Part shown: positions 1-9,149 of the stretch, in pieces
Position numbering within the stretch: the first letter of the stretch is position 1
Layout of the letters: the number at the start of each line of letters is the position of its first letter
From: Flavobacterium sp. W4I14
GTDB taxonomy: Bacteria > Bacteroidota > Bacteroidia > Sphingobacteriales > Sphingobacteriaceae
Assembly: GCA_030817875.1 (NCBI GenBank)
Contig: JAUSZU010000001.1
Span: 4,898,001-4,962,000 of the forward strand
Reading direction: 5' to 3'
DNA: 64,000 nt
Made by a program: the position numbers and the translations under genes
Notes under the pieces: generated by a model
Databases searched by the model: none
The model's input: the letters and a program-made list of their open reading frames with translations, nothing else
What the model was told of the DNA's origin: nothing

Positions 1-491
1 GCTAAAATCTGCGCAAGATTAGAGTTTTGTACCGATTCGTACATATCGCTATTTGGATCGGCCTTTGTTGAATAGCTTGGTACACGGATGTAAACCTGTT
101 TGCCTCTACGCTCCCATTTCCAAACCTGCTCATTTAATTCTTCGCCACCATATTGCTGGTTGCCTACTTTTACTCCCGCCGGCACCTTCGCCAACCGGGT
201 AACCACAAGCATTTCGCGGTTGATCATCGAATCTGGTATCTCAAAATACCATTTATCGTCTACCTTGTGTGTTTTAAATAAACCGTTTGTTGTTCTGGCT
301 TTTGCGGTAATTACTTCAGAAAATGGTTTAATTCCTTCTTTTTTTGCTGCTGCTGCCGGGGCTGCAGTTGGGGCCGCAGGGGCAGCTCCTTTTGTCGTTT
401 TAGATTTTTTCTGAGCATATACCGAACCTGATCCGGCTACACCAAGTACTACGATACCTGCAAGGGCAAGTACCTTAAAGTTTTTCTTCAT
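1..491 (-). CDS. Zinc-dependent metalloprotease, DUF5117/DUF5118 type, N-terminal part only
   Basis: The gene starts at 491 on the minus strand and runs off the left edge, so only about 163 residues are visible. A signal peptide is followed by cleavage near VYAQ and then an Ala/Pro-rich linker. Next comes a segment (KPFSEVITAKA, DDKWYFEIPDS, NREMLVVTRL) that I recognise as the N-terminal DUF5118 region of the large exported Bacteroidota metalloproteases. The HExxH catalytic domain would lie outside the window. It is probably a periplasmic or outer-membrane peptidase of unknown substrate. Identification rests on the N-terminal domain alone. Confidence 0.75.
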   Translation of the reverse strand, partial: MKKNFKVLALAGIVVLGVAGSGSVYAQKKSKTTKGAAPAAPTAAPAAAAKKEGIKPFSEVITAKARTTNGLFKTHKVDDKWYFEIPDSMINREMLVVTRLAKVPAGVKVGNQQYGGEELNEQVWKWERRGKQVYIRVPSYSTKADPNSDMYESVQNSNLAQIL

Positions 492-583
492 GTGTATATA
501 AAAGTTAGTTTGCTTGGCAATAAGAGGTTAAAGTTAGAACCTTGTTACATGACAATCCTTTTGTAACCGGAAAATTACGCTTT

Positions 584-1831
584 TCAGATCCTCTTTTCAA
601 GGCGAACCACTTTAAAATAAACTTGATTGTCCCTAAAAATCTCAAAAATTACATTTCTATCTGCTTTTGATTTAAACATTTCAGTAAGTTCATTTAAAGA
701 ATAGGCATCTATACTTTTGAAATTTACCGCAATAATTTCATCATCAGGGCATAATCCCGCTTTTTCAGCCGGACTATTTTCATCTATTTCTCCAATCAGA
801 ACTCTTTTGTATTCTTTCTGATCGAGATAAATCACCATACCTACCATATCGTGTTCGAAAGGAGTTTTGCTTAAACCATTAGGTTTTACATAAATAAAAC
901 CTCCCTGGTAGTTGAACTGGATATTAAATTTCCGCAGCAAATCCGCTCCGACATTCCCATTACGTTTTGATAGATCGATCTTATCCGCAATACTCTTAAA
1001 ATCAGGAAATCCTGCAACAACGTCTTTAAAAACGTGGCCACCTACATTAAACTTCTCTACACGGCCAACATATCCCTTAATCTGACCGCTAAGGCTCATC
1101 CCTAAATTTGCTTTGATTTTTTTTTCAGGTAGCGGGAATTCGGTTCCATGGAGCATTTCGAGCGATAAAGCATGGCTGGCTCCTGTGTCCATTAAAAACC
1201 TAGCTTCAACTGTTTTACCGCCAGGAACATCAACCGTAGCTAAAATATACGGTTTCTGATTCTGAATCTCAATGGGTATTTTTTTGCCGCGGTATTTAAT
1301 TTTGGCATCGTGGTCGTAAATAATCAGCCTATTTTCGCTATACCTTATATCAACAATAAAGCTGTTAAAAAAACTGAAGCCCAACAAGCCGTAAATTTTC
1401 AGTCCCAAATGCCCCGACAGGTTAAAGAGATCTTCTTTTAAGATCGCCGTTGGTATATTCTTAATGCTTGTACTGCCTACTTTAACATCCAGACTTTGAG
1501 AAACATAGGCTTCAACTGATTCAATGCCCAAGCCAGATACTTTAATTTTACGGAGTTTACTAAAATTCAACGAATCGATAATGGATGGATCGGTAATAAT
1601 CATCGGTCCAACTCCAGTATCAAGAACAAAATCATACGGTCCCTTACCATTTACATACACCGGAATAACCATTAGGTTTTTGATACACCTAAAAGTAATT
1701 GACTGCTTTTGCCGGTTTCTTTTAAAAAGGAATTCCTGTCCGAATCCAGAAAAAGCAAGAAATACCAACCCCAAACAAATTGTTAGTTTGCGTAAACAGA
1801 TTATTACACCGGGGTTATATTTGGTTAACAT
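584..1831 (-). CDS. Exported retropepsin-like aspartyl protease with C-terminal PDZ domain
   Basis: This 415-residue protein begins with a signal peptide ending near FSGFGQ. It carries two aspartyl-protease half-sites, VLDTGVGP near residue 70 and LMDTGASH near residue 215, the duplicated D-T-G arrangement of Asp_protease_2 proteins. A PDZ domain occupies roughly residues 335-410 (ENSPAEKAGLCPDDEI). Such proteins are common, mostly uncharacterised periplasmic proteases in Bacteroidota. The gene is divergent from the PBP4 gene, with about 50 nt between starts, so the two may share a control region. The ATG at 1831 puts the signal peptide in the usual position. The substrate is unknown. Confidence 0.8.
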   Translation of the reverse strand: MLTKYNPGVIICLRKLTICLGLVFLAFSGFGQEFLFKRNRQKQSITFRCIKNLMVIPVYVNGKGPYDFVLDTGVGPMIITDPSIIDSLNFSKLRKIKVSGLGIESVEAYVSQSLDVKVGSTSIKNIPTAILKEDLFNLSGHLGLKIYGLLGFSFFNSFIVDIRYSENRLIIYDHDAKIKYRGKKIPIEIQNQKPYILATVDVPGGKTVEARFLMDTGASHALSLEMLHGTEFPLPEKKIKANLGMSLSGQIKGYVGRVEKFNVGGHVFKDVVAGFPDFKSIADKIDLSKRNGNVGADLLRKFNIQFNYQGGFIYVKPNGLSKTPFEHDMVGMVIYLDQKEYKRVLIGEIDENSPAEKAGLCPDDEIIAVNFKSIDAYSLNELTEMFKSKADRNVIFEIFRDNQVYFKVVRLEKRI

Positions 1832-1882
1832 TAAACTAAATTTAATAAATTAGTTGCTAATTATGTCCACTAAATTTAGAAC

Positions 1883-3211
1883 ATGTTTTCCTTAAAAAAT
1901 CATAATTTTATTTTTCCTGCATTTGCGCTATCTATTTGTTTGTTAATGAGTTGCTCAACCAATAAAATCATTTCAAAAAAAGTAGCTAAAGAATTTAAAA
2001 ATTCGCAGGTAATCAAACAATATCAGGTTGGCTTCGCCCTTTACAATCCTGCAGATAAAAAAATGGTTTTTCAGAAAGATGCTGATAAGTATTTCACCCC
2101 AGCATCTAACACCAAACTTTATACTTTTTTTGCGAGCTTAAAAATGCTGCCAGATTTGATGCCTGCTTTAAAATATATTGAACGGAATGATTCATTGATT
2201 TTTTGGGGTACAGGCGATCCGGCTTTTTTACAGTTTGCAGTAAAAGATAAATCGGCTTACAATTTTCTTTTGGCTTCGAACAAAAAACTATTCTTTTCTC
2301 CCGGACGATATTCGGGCAGTTTTTTTGGCGACGGCTGGTCGTGGGATGATTACGATTATTATTATCAGCCAGAAATTACAGAAATGCCGATTATGGATAA
2401 CATGGTTACTTCTACTTATGCCAGCCCAAATAAAATCAATATCGAACCAAAGGTATTTGCCTCTTGTTTCGAAATAGATTCTACAAAAAAAACAGGCAGT
2501 TTTCAGGTAAGCAGAGATTTTTTAAGCAACCGCTTTCATTATCCAGCCGTTTCAGTGCAACCGGGCTACAATCAGCAAAACCCATATAAAACCAGTGCAC
2601 AGGTTACCGTCGAAATATTATCAGATACCCTGCACAAACCTGTCGGCATTATAAACTTAAAAATACCATCGTATGCTAAAACTTTACCGGGCGCAAAGCG
2701 TGATTCAGTTTTAAAACATATGATGCTACCCAGCGATAATTTTATCGCCGAACATTTGTTATTGGTTTGCTCCAATCAGATTGGCGATACATTGAGTACA
2801 ACAAAAGCCATTGATTACATTACGAAAAACTACCTTTCTTTTTTACCTGATAAAGTAAAATGGGCTGATGGATCTGGTTTGTCCCGTCAGAATTTATTTA
2901 CGCCGCGTGATAATGTATACCTTCTCGATTCCATTTACAGGTTGGTAAACAATCCCGAAAAGCTTTTTGGTCTGTTGCCAGCAGGTGGCAAAAGTGGCAC
3001 ATTAAAAAGTGCTTACCCTAAAACCGACAAACCTTTTGTTTTCGGAAAAACAGGTTCGCTCGGTGGCGTTCATAATCAAAGTGGGTACGTACTCACAAAA
3101 AAGGGTAAAACGTACATTTATTCTTTTATGAACAACAGCTTTGTTAAACCAACTGCTGAGGTACGTGCAGAAATGGTGAGGATAATCACTTATATACACA
3201 ATACTTTTTAA
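1883..3211 (+). CDS. dacB: D-alanyl-D-alanine carboxypeptidase/endopeptidase, PBP4 (DacB) family lipoprotein
   Basis: This 442-residue S13-family penicillin-binding protein would trim pentapeptides and cut 4-3 crosslinks in periplasmic peptidoglycan. The active-site motifs are present: SNTK (Ser75-Lys78), the SDN motif in LPSDNFIAEH, and the KTG box in FGKTGSLGG. A lipobox (LLMSC, Cys24) suggests membrane anchoring, whereas E. coli PBP4 is soluble. The large domain inserted between SxxK and SxN looks shorter than in E. coli. It is followed after 30 nt by a GH18 lipoprotein gene on the same strand, possibly co-transcribed. Confidence 0.88.
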   Translation: MFSLKNHNFIFPAFALSICLLMSCSTNKIISKKVAKEFKNSQVIKQYQVGFALYNPADKKMVFQKDADKYFTPASNTKLYTFFASLKMLPDLMPALKYIERNDSLIFWGTGDPAFLQFAVKDKSAYNFLLASNKKLFFSPGRYSGSFFGDGWSWDDYDYYYQPEITEMPIMDNMVTSTYASPNKINIEPKVFASCFEIDSTKKTGSFQVSRDFLSNRFHYPAVSVQPGYNQQNPYKTSAQVTVEILSDTLHKPVGIINLKIPSYAKTLPGAKRDSVLKHMMLPSDNFIAEHLLLVCSNQIGDTLSTTKAIDYITKNYLSFLPDKVKWADGSGLSRQNLFTPRDNVYLLDSIYRLVNNPEKLFGLLPAGGKSGTLKSAYPKTDKPFVFGKTGSLGGVHNQSGYVLTKKGKTYIYSFMNNSFVKPTAEVRAEMVRIITYIHNTF

Positions 3212-3241
3212 GCATATGTAGCATCAAATTACACCTAACTT

Positions 3242-4258
3242 ATGAAAAAATTCTATCTATTGATTGGCATTTCTACCCTGCTTATCATATCATCTTGTAA
3301 GAAAAATGATCCCATAACTGAACCTCCTATCCCTACTACACCATATGTACCCGACAATAGCTTTAAAATTATAAGCTATTTCCCAAGTTACCGGGATCCA
3401 GCCAGTGTTGCCGATTCGAAGTTCAAAATGATTACGCACCTCTTTTATGCCTTTCTAAACCCCAATACCGATGGAAGTTTAGCTGCGTTAGAGCAACCCG
3501 GTCGATTTACAGCTGTAATGCAAAAAGCAAAGGCAAATGGCGTAAAAACAGGCATTTCGATATCGGGTACGAAAAGTATTTTTGTAAGCATGGCGGCATC
3601 TGCAACGGCCAGAAATTTATTCGTAAAAAATGTACTAACTTTTGCCAAAACAAATAATCTGGACGGCATAGATATAGATTGGGAATATCCAAGCACCAGC
3701 GATGGATCGGCAGATAATTACGTGCTGTTAATGAAAGAGCTTTCGGATTCGCTACACAAATACCATAAATTTTTAAGTGCGGCCATAACCCCTGGTGTAT
3801 ACGCCGGCAGTATCCGGGATGGATTAAAATCTGAAGTCTTCCCTGCTGTAGATTTCTTTAATATTATGGTGTATGATGGCATTGGCTGGGATAAAAATGA
3901 GCCTATACAACATGCATCCTATAACATGGCCGTTGCCAGTTTAAATTATTGGTTAAGCACCCGAGGTATGCCAAAGGAGAAAGCCGTTCTTGGTACCCCG
4001 GCTTATGGTAAAAATGTCAATAACTCGGCTAAAGCGTATCGCGATTTTGTAGCAGCGGGGGCTGATGTGAGTTTAGATAATGCATTAATTGATGGCGTTC
4101 AATTTTACTTTAATGGAACCATAACCACCAGGAAAAAAGCTAAACTCGCCAAAGATATTGCAAATGGAATCATGTTCTGGGAATTCTACCATGACGACAA
4201 TGGCGATAAATCTATTATCCGTGCTGCAAATGATGAGCTTGGAAGAAACTACAATTAA
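3242..4258 (+). CDS. Glycoside hydrolase family 18 lipoprotein (chitinase or endo-beta-N-acetylglucosaminidase-like)
   Basis: This is a 338-residue protein with a type II signal peptide (ISSCKK, lipid-anchored Cys near residue 19) and a single GH18 barrel. The catalytic DxxDxDxE signature reads DGIDIDWE, with the final Glu as general acid. Other barrel-typical segments are FKMITHLFYAF and FFNIMVYDG. GH18 enzymes cleave beta-1,4-GlcNAc linkages by substrate-assisted catalysis; whether the target here is chitin, a glycan or cell-wall fragments cannot be told. It lies between PBP4 and a PLP-dependent enzyme, with 1 nt between its stop and the next start. Confidence 0.85.
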   Translation: MKKFYLLIGISTLLIISSCKKNDPITEPPIPTTPYVPDNSFKIISYFPSYRDPASVADSKFKMITHLFYAFLNPNTDGSLAALEQPGRFTAVMQKAKANGVKTGISISGTKSIFVSMAASATARNLFVKNVLTFAKTNNLDGIDIDWEYPSTSDGSADNYVLLMKELSDSLHKYHKFLSAAITPGVYAGSIRDGLKSEVFPAVDFFNIMVYDGIGWDKNEPIQHASYNMAVASLNYWLSTRGMPKEKAVLGTPAYGKNVNNSAKAYRDFVAAGADVSLDNALIDGVQFYFNGTITTRKKAKLAKDIANGIMFWEFYHDDNGDKSIIRAANDELGRNYN

Positions 4259-4259
4259 T

Positions 4260-5306
4260 ATGAAGCCTAATTTTAAATCGATTGATCAACCTTTTTCTAA
4301 CCAGATAAATATTGAAAGAAACATCTATTTGTATTTTGGAGGAACAGCTTATTTGGGCATTCCTAAAAACCAGGACTTTATCAATCTGTATATCGAAGGG
4401 ATTAAAAAATTCGGTTTAAACAACGGAACAAGCCGTACCAACAACATTCAGCTTGGCATTTATAATGACGCCGAAAAAGCGGCAGCAGCACGATATGGAG
4501 CAGAAGCTGCGCTGATTACTTCAAGCGGATATTTAGCGGCACAGCTTACCGTTAAGGATTTATCCAGATTGGGGAAAGTAATTTATGGCCCCGCAGCACA
4601 CCCTGCACTTTGGTTGGTAGAAAATCAAACCAAAAACGTAAAATTATTTCGAGATTGGGAACAAGAGACAATCGAAAGAATAAATTCATCAGAAGAAAAA
4701 ACCTGGATATTAATTAGTAATTCCATGAATAATCTCGTACCCGAAATTTATGACTTCGACTTTGTAAAAGAGATCCGTAAGGATAAAAATATAATTCTTG
4801 TTGTTGACGATTCGCATGGAATAGGTGTAAACAATGATGGTATGGGTGCCATTGTAAATCTTCCCAAACAAGAAAACATCGAAAATGTAGTGGTTGCCTC
4901 AATGGCAAAAGCACTAGGGGTAGATGCTGGTATTGTTTTGGCCTCTAATAAAATAATCAATAAACTTAAAAGTACAAATACCTTTATTGGCGCTTCTCCG
5001 CCAAGCCCAGCCGCACTTTATGCATTTATCCATGCCGAAGATATATATAGAAAGGCCTTAAATAAACTGAAAAACAACATGATCATGCTTGAAAAAGCAT
5101 CAAATCTTACCTGGAAACACGAATTGGATTTCCCTGTGTATCTACTGGGTGAAGTAAATTTTTCAGAACGTCTTTTGCAAAAGCAGATCCTGATTTCCTC
5201 TTTCCCTTATCCAAACCCTACAGACGAAACTTTAAACCGTATAGTGCTTTCTGCCTGGCACGAAAAAGAGGATATTGAAAAGCTAATCGCTGCCATATCT
5301 TTTTAA
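4260..5306 (+). CDS. PLP-dependent acyl-CoA transferase/aminotransferase, KBL/AONS-like fold type I
   Basis: This 348-residue protein resembles the alpha-oxoamine synthase group (8-amino-7-oxononanoate synthase, 2-amino-3-ketobutyrate CoA ligase). Visible signatures are AALITSSGYLA, the cofactor-binding VVDDSHGIG, and VASMAKALGVDAG, where the Lys would form the Schiff base. I chose the ATG at 4260, which follows the GH18 stop by one base; the reading frame stays open upstream but only as a shadow of the GH18 gene. It is shorter than typical AONS (about 380-390). No biotin genes are nearby, so the reaction is uncertain. Confidence 0.72.
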   Translation: MKPNFKSIDQPFSNQINIERNIYLYFGGTAYLGIPKNQDFINLYIEGIKKFGLNNGTSRTNNIQLGIYNDAEKAAAARYGAEAALITSSGYLAAQLTVKDLSRLGKVIYGPAAHPALWLVENQTKNVKLFRDWEQETIERINSSEEKTWILISNSMNNLVPEIYDFDFVKEIRKDKNIILVVDDSHGIGVNNDGMGAIVNLPKQENIENVVVASMAKALGVDAGIVLASNKIINKLKSTNTFIGASPPSPAALYAFIHAEDIYRKALNKLKNNMIMLEKASNLTWKHELDFPVYLLGEVNFSERLLQKQILISSFPYPNPTDETLNRIVLSAWHEKEDIEKLIAAISF

Positions 5307-5344
5307 AGCTCTTCTTATCCAATTAATTTTTGAATATTTATAAC

Positions 5345-5845
5345 ATGAAAAAACTGCTTGTATTACTGTCGTTAACGCTTCTCTTTGCCAACATAATTTC
5401 GGCCCAAACTACCACAGTTTGGATTGTTAGGCACGCAGAGAAAGATAAATCGAACCCACAGGATACCAACCCCAATCTCTCTGATGAAGGAAGAGTTCGT
5501 GCAGGAGATTTAGCAACTTATCTAAAAAAGGTAAAATTTGATGTTGCGTTTGCCACGCCAACGAAAAGAACACACCAAACATTAGATTCATTAGTGATTC
5601 CGAAAGTGATTGATTATAAAGATATTAAATCGCTTGCAGACAGCATTAAAACCAATTATGTTGGCAAAACCATTATAATAGCTGGCCATTCTAACACCAT
5701 ATTCGAAATTATTGAAGCCCTTGGTGGCAAAAAGCCTAAAGAGGAATTAACAGATGATGATTACGATTACATTTTTGAATTATCAGTAAAGGAAGATAAA
5801 GCGAGGGTAAAAATGGAACAATATGGAAGGCCACATCATTTGTAA
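5345..5845 (+). CDS. Exported histidine phosphatase family protein (phosphoglycerate-mutase-like)
   Basis: This protein has 166 residues, with a signal peptide from MKKLLVLLSL to about IISAQ, then the histidine phosphatase RHG-type motif as VRHAEKDK and a second catalytic His in GHSNTIFE. The fold uses a phospho-His intermediate; substrates range from sugar phosphates to nucleotides and cannot be assigned. I chose the ATG at 5345 over the in-frame one at 5330 because it sits directly before a canonical signal peptide. It lies 38 nt after the PLP enzyme gene and may be the end of that transcription unit. Confidence 0.8.
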   Translation: MKKLLVLLSLTLLFANIISAQTTTVWIVRHAEKDKSNPQDTNPNLSDEGRVRAGDLATYLKKVKFDVAFATPTKRTHQTLDSLVIPKVIDYKDIKSLADSIKTNYVGKTIIIAGHSNTIFEIIEALGGKKPKEELTDDDYDYIFELSVKEDKARVKMEQYGRPHHL

Positions 5846-6021
5846 TTTGTGATGTCAAGTGTTACAACTTTACCTTGTAGCGCTAAAATTTATTAAATTT
5901 AGAAGATGGTAACATCTTACACCATGGAAAAGGTTAAATTTTTCCATTCCAATGAACTAATGGCTATTGAACAAATTTAGCATTAAGAAGTTAAGAAATT
6001 AAGTTTTTAAGCACGTAGAAT

Positions 6022-6049
6022 CAGATCCTGAAACAAGTTCAGGATGACG
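6022..6049. repeat. REP-like hairpin (CAGATCCTGAAAC type)
   Basis: A short imperfect palindrome with arms TCCTGAAAC and GTTCAGGA lies in the 267-nt gap between a histidine phosphatase and a dipeptidase gene. Nearly the same sequence occurs at 27290-27317. Flanking DNA holds degenerate phrases of the type CCAATGAACTAATGGC that recur at 5948-5980, 6081-6105 and 16938-16978. No gene was seen in the gap. Confidence 0.6.
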
Positions 6050-6112
6050 TTCGTCCTAAAGATCATAACTTGCACCCAACTAATGAACTATTGGCTAATG
6101 AACCAATTAACC

Positions 6113-6796
6113 TTAAAGCTTCTCAAAGGGAATATCCATTAAATCGTAGTTTTTCCAACCTGAAAAATCATAGTGCCACCATTCATTTTCCAGAACATTA
6201 AGTCTGTATTTCGCCATTACTGCGATCAGAAAATCACGATTTTTCTTAGCCTCTGGTGATACATTTTCATATTTTGCGGCAGCGGCAGCCGAGAAACTGT
6301 CGTAAGGGGTTGGCATTGTTATTTCTTTACCTGTTTTTAAATTGATCAATGTTAAATCTACCGCGCAACCTCTGTTGTGTTTAGATCCCTTTGCCGGATT
6401 AGCCACAAAGTTTTTATCACTGGCCTTTTTATAAAACTCAATGGTAACAGCATAGGGCCGATAACCATCGAATATTTTCAAGCCATAGCCTTTTTTATTT
6501 AATTCCTTTTGGATTTTTTTTAATGATTCTACTACTGGTTTTCGGGCAAAGGCCCTTGCCTGTTTATACATTACCTGCTGCATAAAATTATTCTTAGTGG
6601 CGTAGCGGATATCTAATTTGATACTGGGAATGGCTTTTTTGATTTCAACCAGTTCGTTATTCGGATCTGTTTTTACAGATGCCAGATACTGATTATAAGA
6701 ACTCACCACCACCAGTTTTTTTATCGCGGAAGGTTTATTTTGGGCGCTAACAACTAATGAAAGGAATAAAAATATCGTAAAGAGATTGAGTTTCAT
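6113..6796 (-). CDS. D-alanyl-D-alanine dipeptidase, M15D (VanX/DdpX-like), exported
   Basis: This 227-residue zinc peptidase likely hydrolyses D-Ala-D-Ala or related wall peptides in the periplasm. M15 landmarks are IRYATKNNF, the substrate-binding FDGYRP, the zinc motif SKHNRGCAVDL (SxHxxGxAxD) and the second zinc His plus catalytic Glu in ENEWWHYDF. It has a signal peptide (MKLNLFTIFLF to VSAQ). I chose the ATG at 6796, since it places the signal peptide normally; an in-frame ATG exists at 6814. Unlike VanX of resistance clusters it has no van neighbours, so a wall-recycling role is more likely. Confidence 0.88.
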   Translation of the reverse strand: MKLNLFTIFLFLSLVVSAQNKPSAIKKLVVVSSYNQYLASVKTDPNNELVEIKKAIPSIKLDIRYATKNNFMQQVMYKQARAFARKPVVESLKKIQKELNKKGYGLKIFDGYRPYAVTIEFYKKASDKNFVANPAKGSKHNRGCAVDLTLINLKTGKEITMPTPYDSFSAAAAAKYENVSPEAKKNRDFLIAVMAKYRLNVLENEWWHYDFSGWKNYDLMDIPFEKL

Positions 6797-7274
6797 ATAA
6801 TTGGTATTTGGCATAGGTCATTACCGCTGTTAAGTCTAAACCGTTGTCAGTCTGAGTCTTTCGAAGACATTTACATTCGAATAACCAATAAAATGTCCTT
6901 CGATGAGCTACCATTGACGTTATTTTGTAATCATTTAAATATGAACGGCTTATACCGATTGCGTATTCCGTCCAACTAGGCCGTAGTACTGTACCCCCGT
7001 TCTACTTAAATCCGGCCTAATAAATTTTTCGGGCTCCACCGACACAGCCAACCCACTAACTTTGAAAGAAAAATTTTCAGCCGGTGTTTTTTGTTTCTTT
7101 TTGACACCAAAAAGAAAGAGCCCCATCGGCGGCGGTGAGCCGAGGCAATCCTCTGGTGCTTGGAAAAGAAACAATTGTAGGTCACTCATATTGATTTTTA
7201 TAAAATAAATTATCCCTCAGGACGACATTTCGTTGGTTTATCCGCTAAATTAATAGCCTCGTTACTGCAAAGTT
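6797..7274. other. Gene-poor intergenic region with repeat-derived ORF and hairpin
   Basis: This gap of about 480 nt holds no gene I trust. A minus-strand open frame (7189-6950, 79 codons) starts MSDLQLFLFQ and runs through a perfect 10-bp hairpin at 7094-7117 (TTTCTTTTTG, ACAC loop, CAAAAAGAAA). Its composition and lack of domain character suggest an open frame inside a repeated intergenic element rather than a real protein. An ordinary comparison with other Sphingobacteriaceae genomes would tell. Confidence 0.45.
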
Positions 7275-8501
7275 TTACTGATTCGAAACGACCAACAATT
7301 CAAGGTCTTTAAATGGCAGATTGAACATATCGGCTAGATCTTTATTGGTACAGTTTCCCTGATAAATATATAGTGCTTCGCGGATACCGGGCGTATTCCA
7401 TACCATATTCATTAGACCTCCAAATTCACCTATATCCAATAAAATTGGGGCAAAAATGTTCGTCAAAGCGTAAGAAGCTGTTCTTGGCACACGCGAAGCA
7501 ATATTTGGCACACAATAGTGAATTACATCGTATTTTCTAAACACTGGATTGGTGTGGTTCGTCACTTCAGAAGTTTCAAAACAGCCCCCTTGATCAATGC
7601 TTACATCAATTACCACAGAATGTGGTTTCATCCTGGCAACCGTTTCTTCCATTACTATGCAAGGACTACGTCCGTGGGTGGCTCTAATGGCGCCTATTAC
7701 TACATCGCAGGTTACAATAGCTTTATTCAAAACAATAGGTTGCATTACCGAAGTAAACACCCTGCTTCCTAAATTATTCTGCAGGCGGCGTAAGCGGTAA
7801 ATGGAGCTATCGAAAACTTTAACCTCGGCCCCCAATGCCAAAGCTGTTCTGGCGGCATATTCGCCCACCGTTCCAGCACCCAAAATGACAATCTCTGTTG
7901 GGGGAACGCCAGTAAAGCCGCCAAGCATTAAACCTTTTCCGCCCGTTACATTGCTCAAATACTCTGCAGCAATTAAAATAGAGGTCGACCCCACTATTTC
8001 GCTCATGGCGCGTACCACACTGAGGACGTTACCTTCATCGCGAAGATTCTCAAAACACAATGCATTGATTTTCTTATGCATTAATGCTTTCAGGTAATCC
8101 TGCTTTAAAGTTCCGGTTTGCAATGAAGAAATAAGTGTTTGCCCTTTATGCATCATCTCTATCTCTTCCAACATGGGCGGTGCAATTTTCACCAGGATAT
8201 CGGCATCGAAAACTTCTTTTTTGTTATAGGCAATTTTAGCGCCCTGCTCCGCATACTCGGTATCAGAAAAATTAGCCCCCGTGCCCGCTCCACTTTCCAG
8301 CACAACACGGTGCCCATTGTTTACCAACAATGCAACAGATAAAGGGGTCAATGCAATTCTATTTTCCTGGAAAGAAATTTCCTTGGGTATTCCTATATAT
8401 AGACTGTTTTTTTTATTTCTGGTTTCTAGCTTTGCCTCTTGCGTTTGTAATAAACCCTGACGAGCTATATCGGCCATTCCTTCGCGTAATCCTGTAGCCA
8501 T
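7275..8501 (-). CDS. ald: Alanine dehydrogenase
   Basis: This 408-residue enzyme catalyses NAD-dependent oxidative deamination of L-alanine to pyruvate and ammonium, or the reverse. The N-terminal AlaDh/PNT domain has GIPKEISFQENRIALTP, and the NAD-binding Rossmann segment is VILGAGTVGEYAAR near residue 210. The first ~35 residues before the conserved start of the fold are an extension typical of the Bacteroidota form. It lies on the same strand as tsaE and porX in the order porX-tsaE-ald, with 73 nt between tsaE and ald, so it may be read from its own promoter. Confidence 0.9.
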   Translation of the reverse strand: MATGLREGMADIARQGLLQTQEAKLETRNKKNSLYIGIPKEISFQENRIALTPLSVALLVNNGHRVVLESGAGTGANFSDTEYAEQGAKIAYNKKEVFDADILVKIAPPMLEEIEMMHKGQTLISSLQTGTLKQDYLKALMHKKINALCFENLRDEGNVLSVVRAMSEIVGSTSILIAAEYLSNVTGGKGLMLGGFTGVPPTEIVILGAGTVGEYAARTALALGAEVKVFDSSIYRLRRLQNNLGSRVFTSVMQPIVLNKAIVTCDVVIGAIRATHGRSPCIVMEETVARMKPHSVVIDVSIDQGGCFETSEVTNHTNPVFRKYDVIHYCVPNIASRVPRTASYALTNIFAPILLDIGEFGGLMNMVWNTPGIREALYIYQGNCTNKDLADMFNLPFKDLELLVVSNQ

Positions 8502-8574
8502 GTTGAATTAAAATTTTGATAGTTTTAGGTTGTTCAAGGTAAGGAAAATCTGTTAATTTATTGATAACTAATTG

Positions 8575-8991
8575 TTATACCTTCGAAAATCTGAATAATC
8601 TGCGGGTTTCATCCAGTACATTTATCTCAATTTTAATATGTTCTTCGGGTAGTAACTCTTCCACCCTTTCAGGCCATTCTATTAAACAAATGCCTCCACC
8701 ATAGAAATATTCTTCATAGCCCAGATCATAAGCTTCGTGAATATCTTTTATTCTATAAAAATCGAAATGGAACACCGAACCATTAGCACTCTCGTATTCA
8801 TTAACGATAGAATAGGTAGGGCTAGAAACCACATCATCAACACCTAAATGTTTACAGAAATTTTTAATGAAGGTTGTTTTCCCAGCGCCCATATCACCCT
8901 CAAAAATGAAGATTTTTTGGCCACTGGCAAAATCTGAAAGCTGTTGTGCAACAGCAGGTAAATCTGCTAAACTGTTAACTTCGATATCCAT
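8575..8991 (-). CDS. tsaE: tRNA threonylcarbamoyladenosine biosynthesis ATPase TsaE
   Basis: This 138-residue P-loop protein is needed with TsaB and TsaD to place t6A at position 37 of ANN-decoding tRNAs. The Walker A motif is EGDMGAGKTTF near residue 30; SSPTYSIVNEY, HFDFYRI and CLIEWPER are the usual TsaE blocks. I chose the ATG at 8991 because homology begins at MDIEVNSLADL; an in-frame ATG at 9021 would lie inside the upstream terminator hairpin. The start lies just 4 nt past the T-tract of that hairpin, and a TACTTTTG box (9015-9008) overlaps the hairpin, which suggests separate initiation. Confidence 0.92.
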   Translation of the reverse strand: MDIEVNSLADLPAVAQQLSDFASGQKIFIFEGDMGAGKTTFIKNFCKHLGVDDVVSSPTYSIVNEYESANGSVFHFDFYRIKDIHEAYDLGYEEYFYGGGICLIEWPERVEELLPEEHIKIEINVLDETRRLFRFSKV

Positions 8992-8994
8992 TTT

Positions 8995-9042
8995 AAAAAA
9001 ATAAAGGCAAAAGTAATACATAATTGCATTGCTTTTGCCTTT
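8995..9042 (-). terminator. Rho-independent terminator downstream of porX
   Basis: Perfect 11-bp arms (AAAGGCAAAAG at 9003-9013 and CTTTTGCCTTT at 9032-9042) are followed on the minus strand by a run of seven T residues. It sits between porX and tsaE. The right arm contains a TACTTTTG sequence resembling a Bacteroidota -7 box, so terminator and tsaE promoter may overlap. Confidence 0.7.
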
Positions 9043-9049
9043 TATAGGT

Positions 9050-9135
9050 CGTCATTTCGACCGTAGTGGAGAAATCTTTCCCGAATCATCTCGTCAAAGA
9101 TTTCTCCATTCCACTGTGCTCCAGTCGAAATGACG
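9050..9135. repeat. Long intergenic palindrome (CGTCATTTCGAC type)
   Basis: The outer arms are perfect over 12 bp (CGTCATTTCGAC at 9050-9061, GTCGAAATGACG at 9124-9135). Inner arms also pair (GTGGAGAAATCTTT with AAAGATTTCTCC). It fills the gap between porX and its terminator. A related copy lies at 35626-35709 and fragments at 23905-23945 and 28320-28368, so it is a dispersed REP-like family. Confidence 0.75.
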
Positions 9136-9149
9136 AATTTATTTATATT

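Noticed and set aside
100..414. Plus-strand ORF of 104 codons at the left edge
   Set aside because: It is the antisense shadow of the metalloprotease N-terminus, whose signal peptide and domain fit the minus strand.
6950..7189. 79-codon ORF as a real gene
   Set aside because: It runs through a 10-bp hairpin in repeat-like DNA, with no ribosome-binding context, signal peptide or domain.
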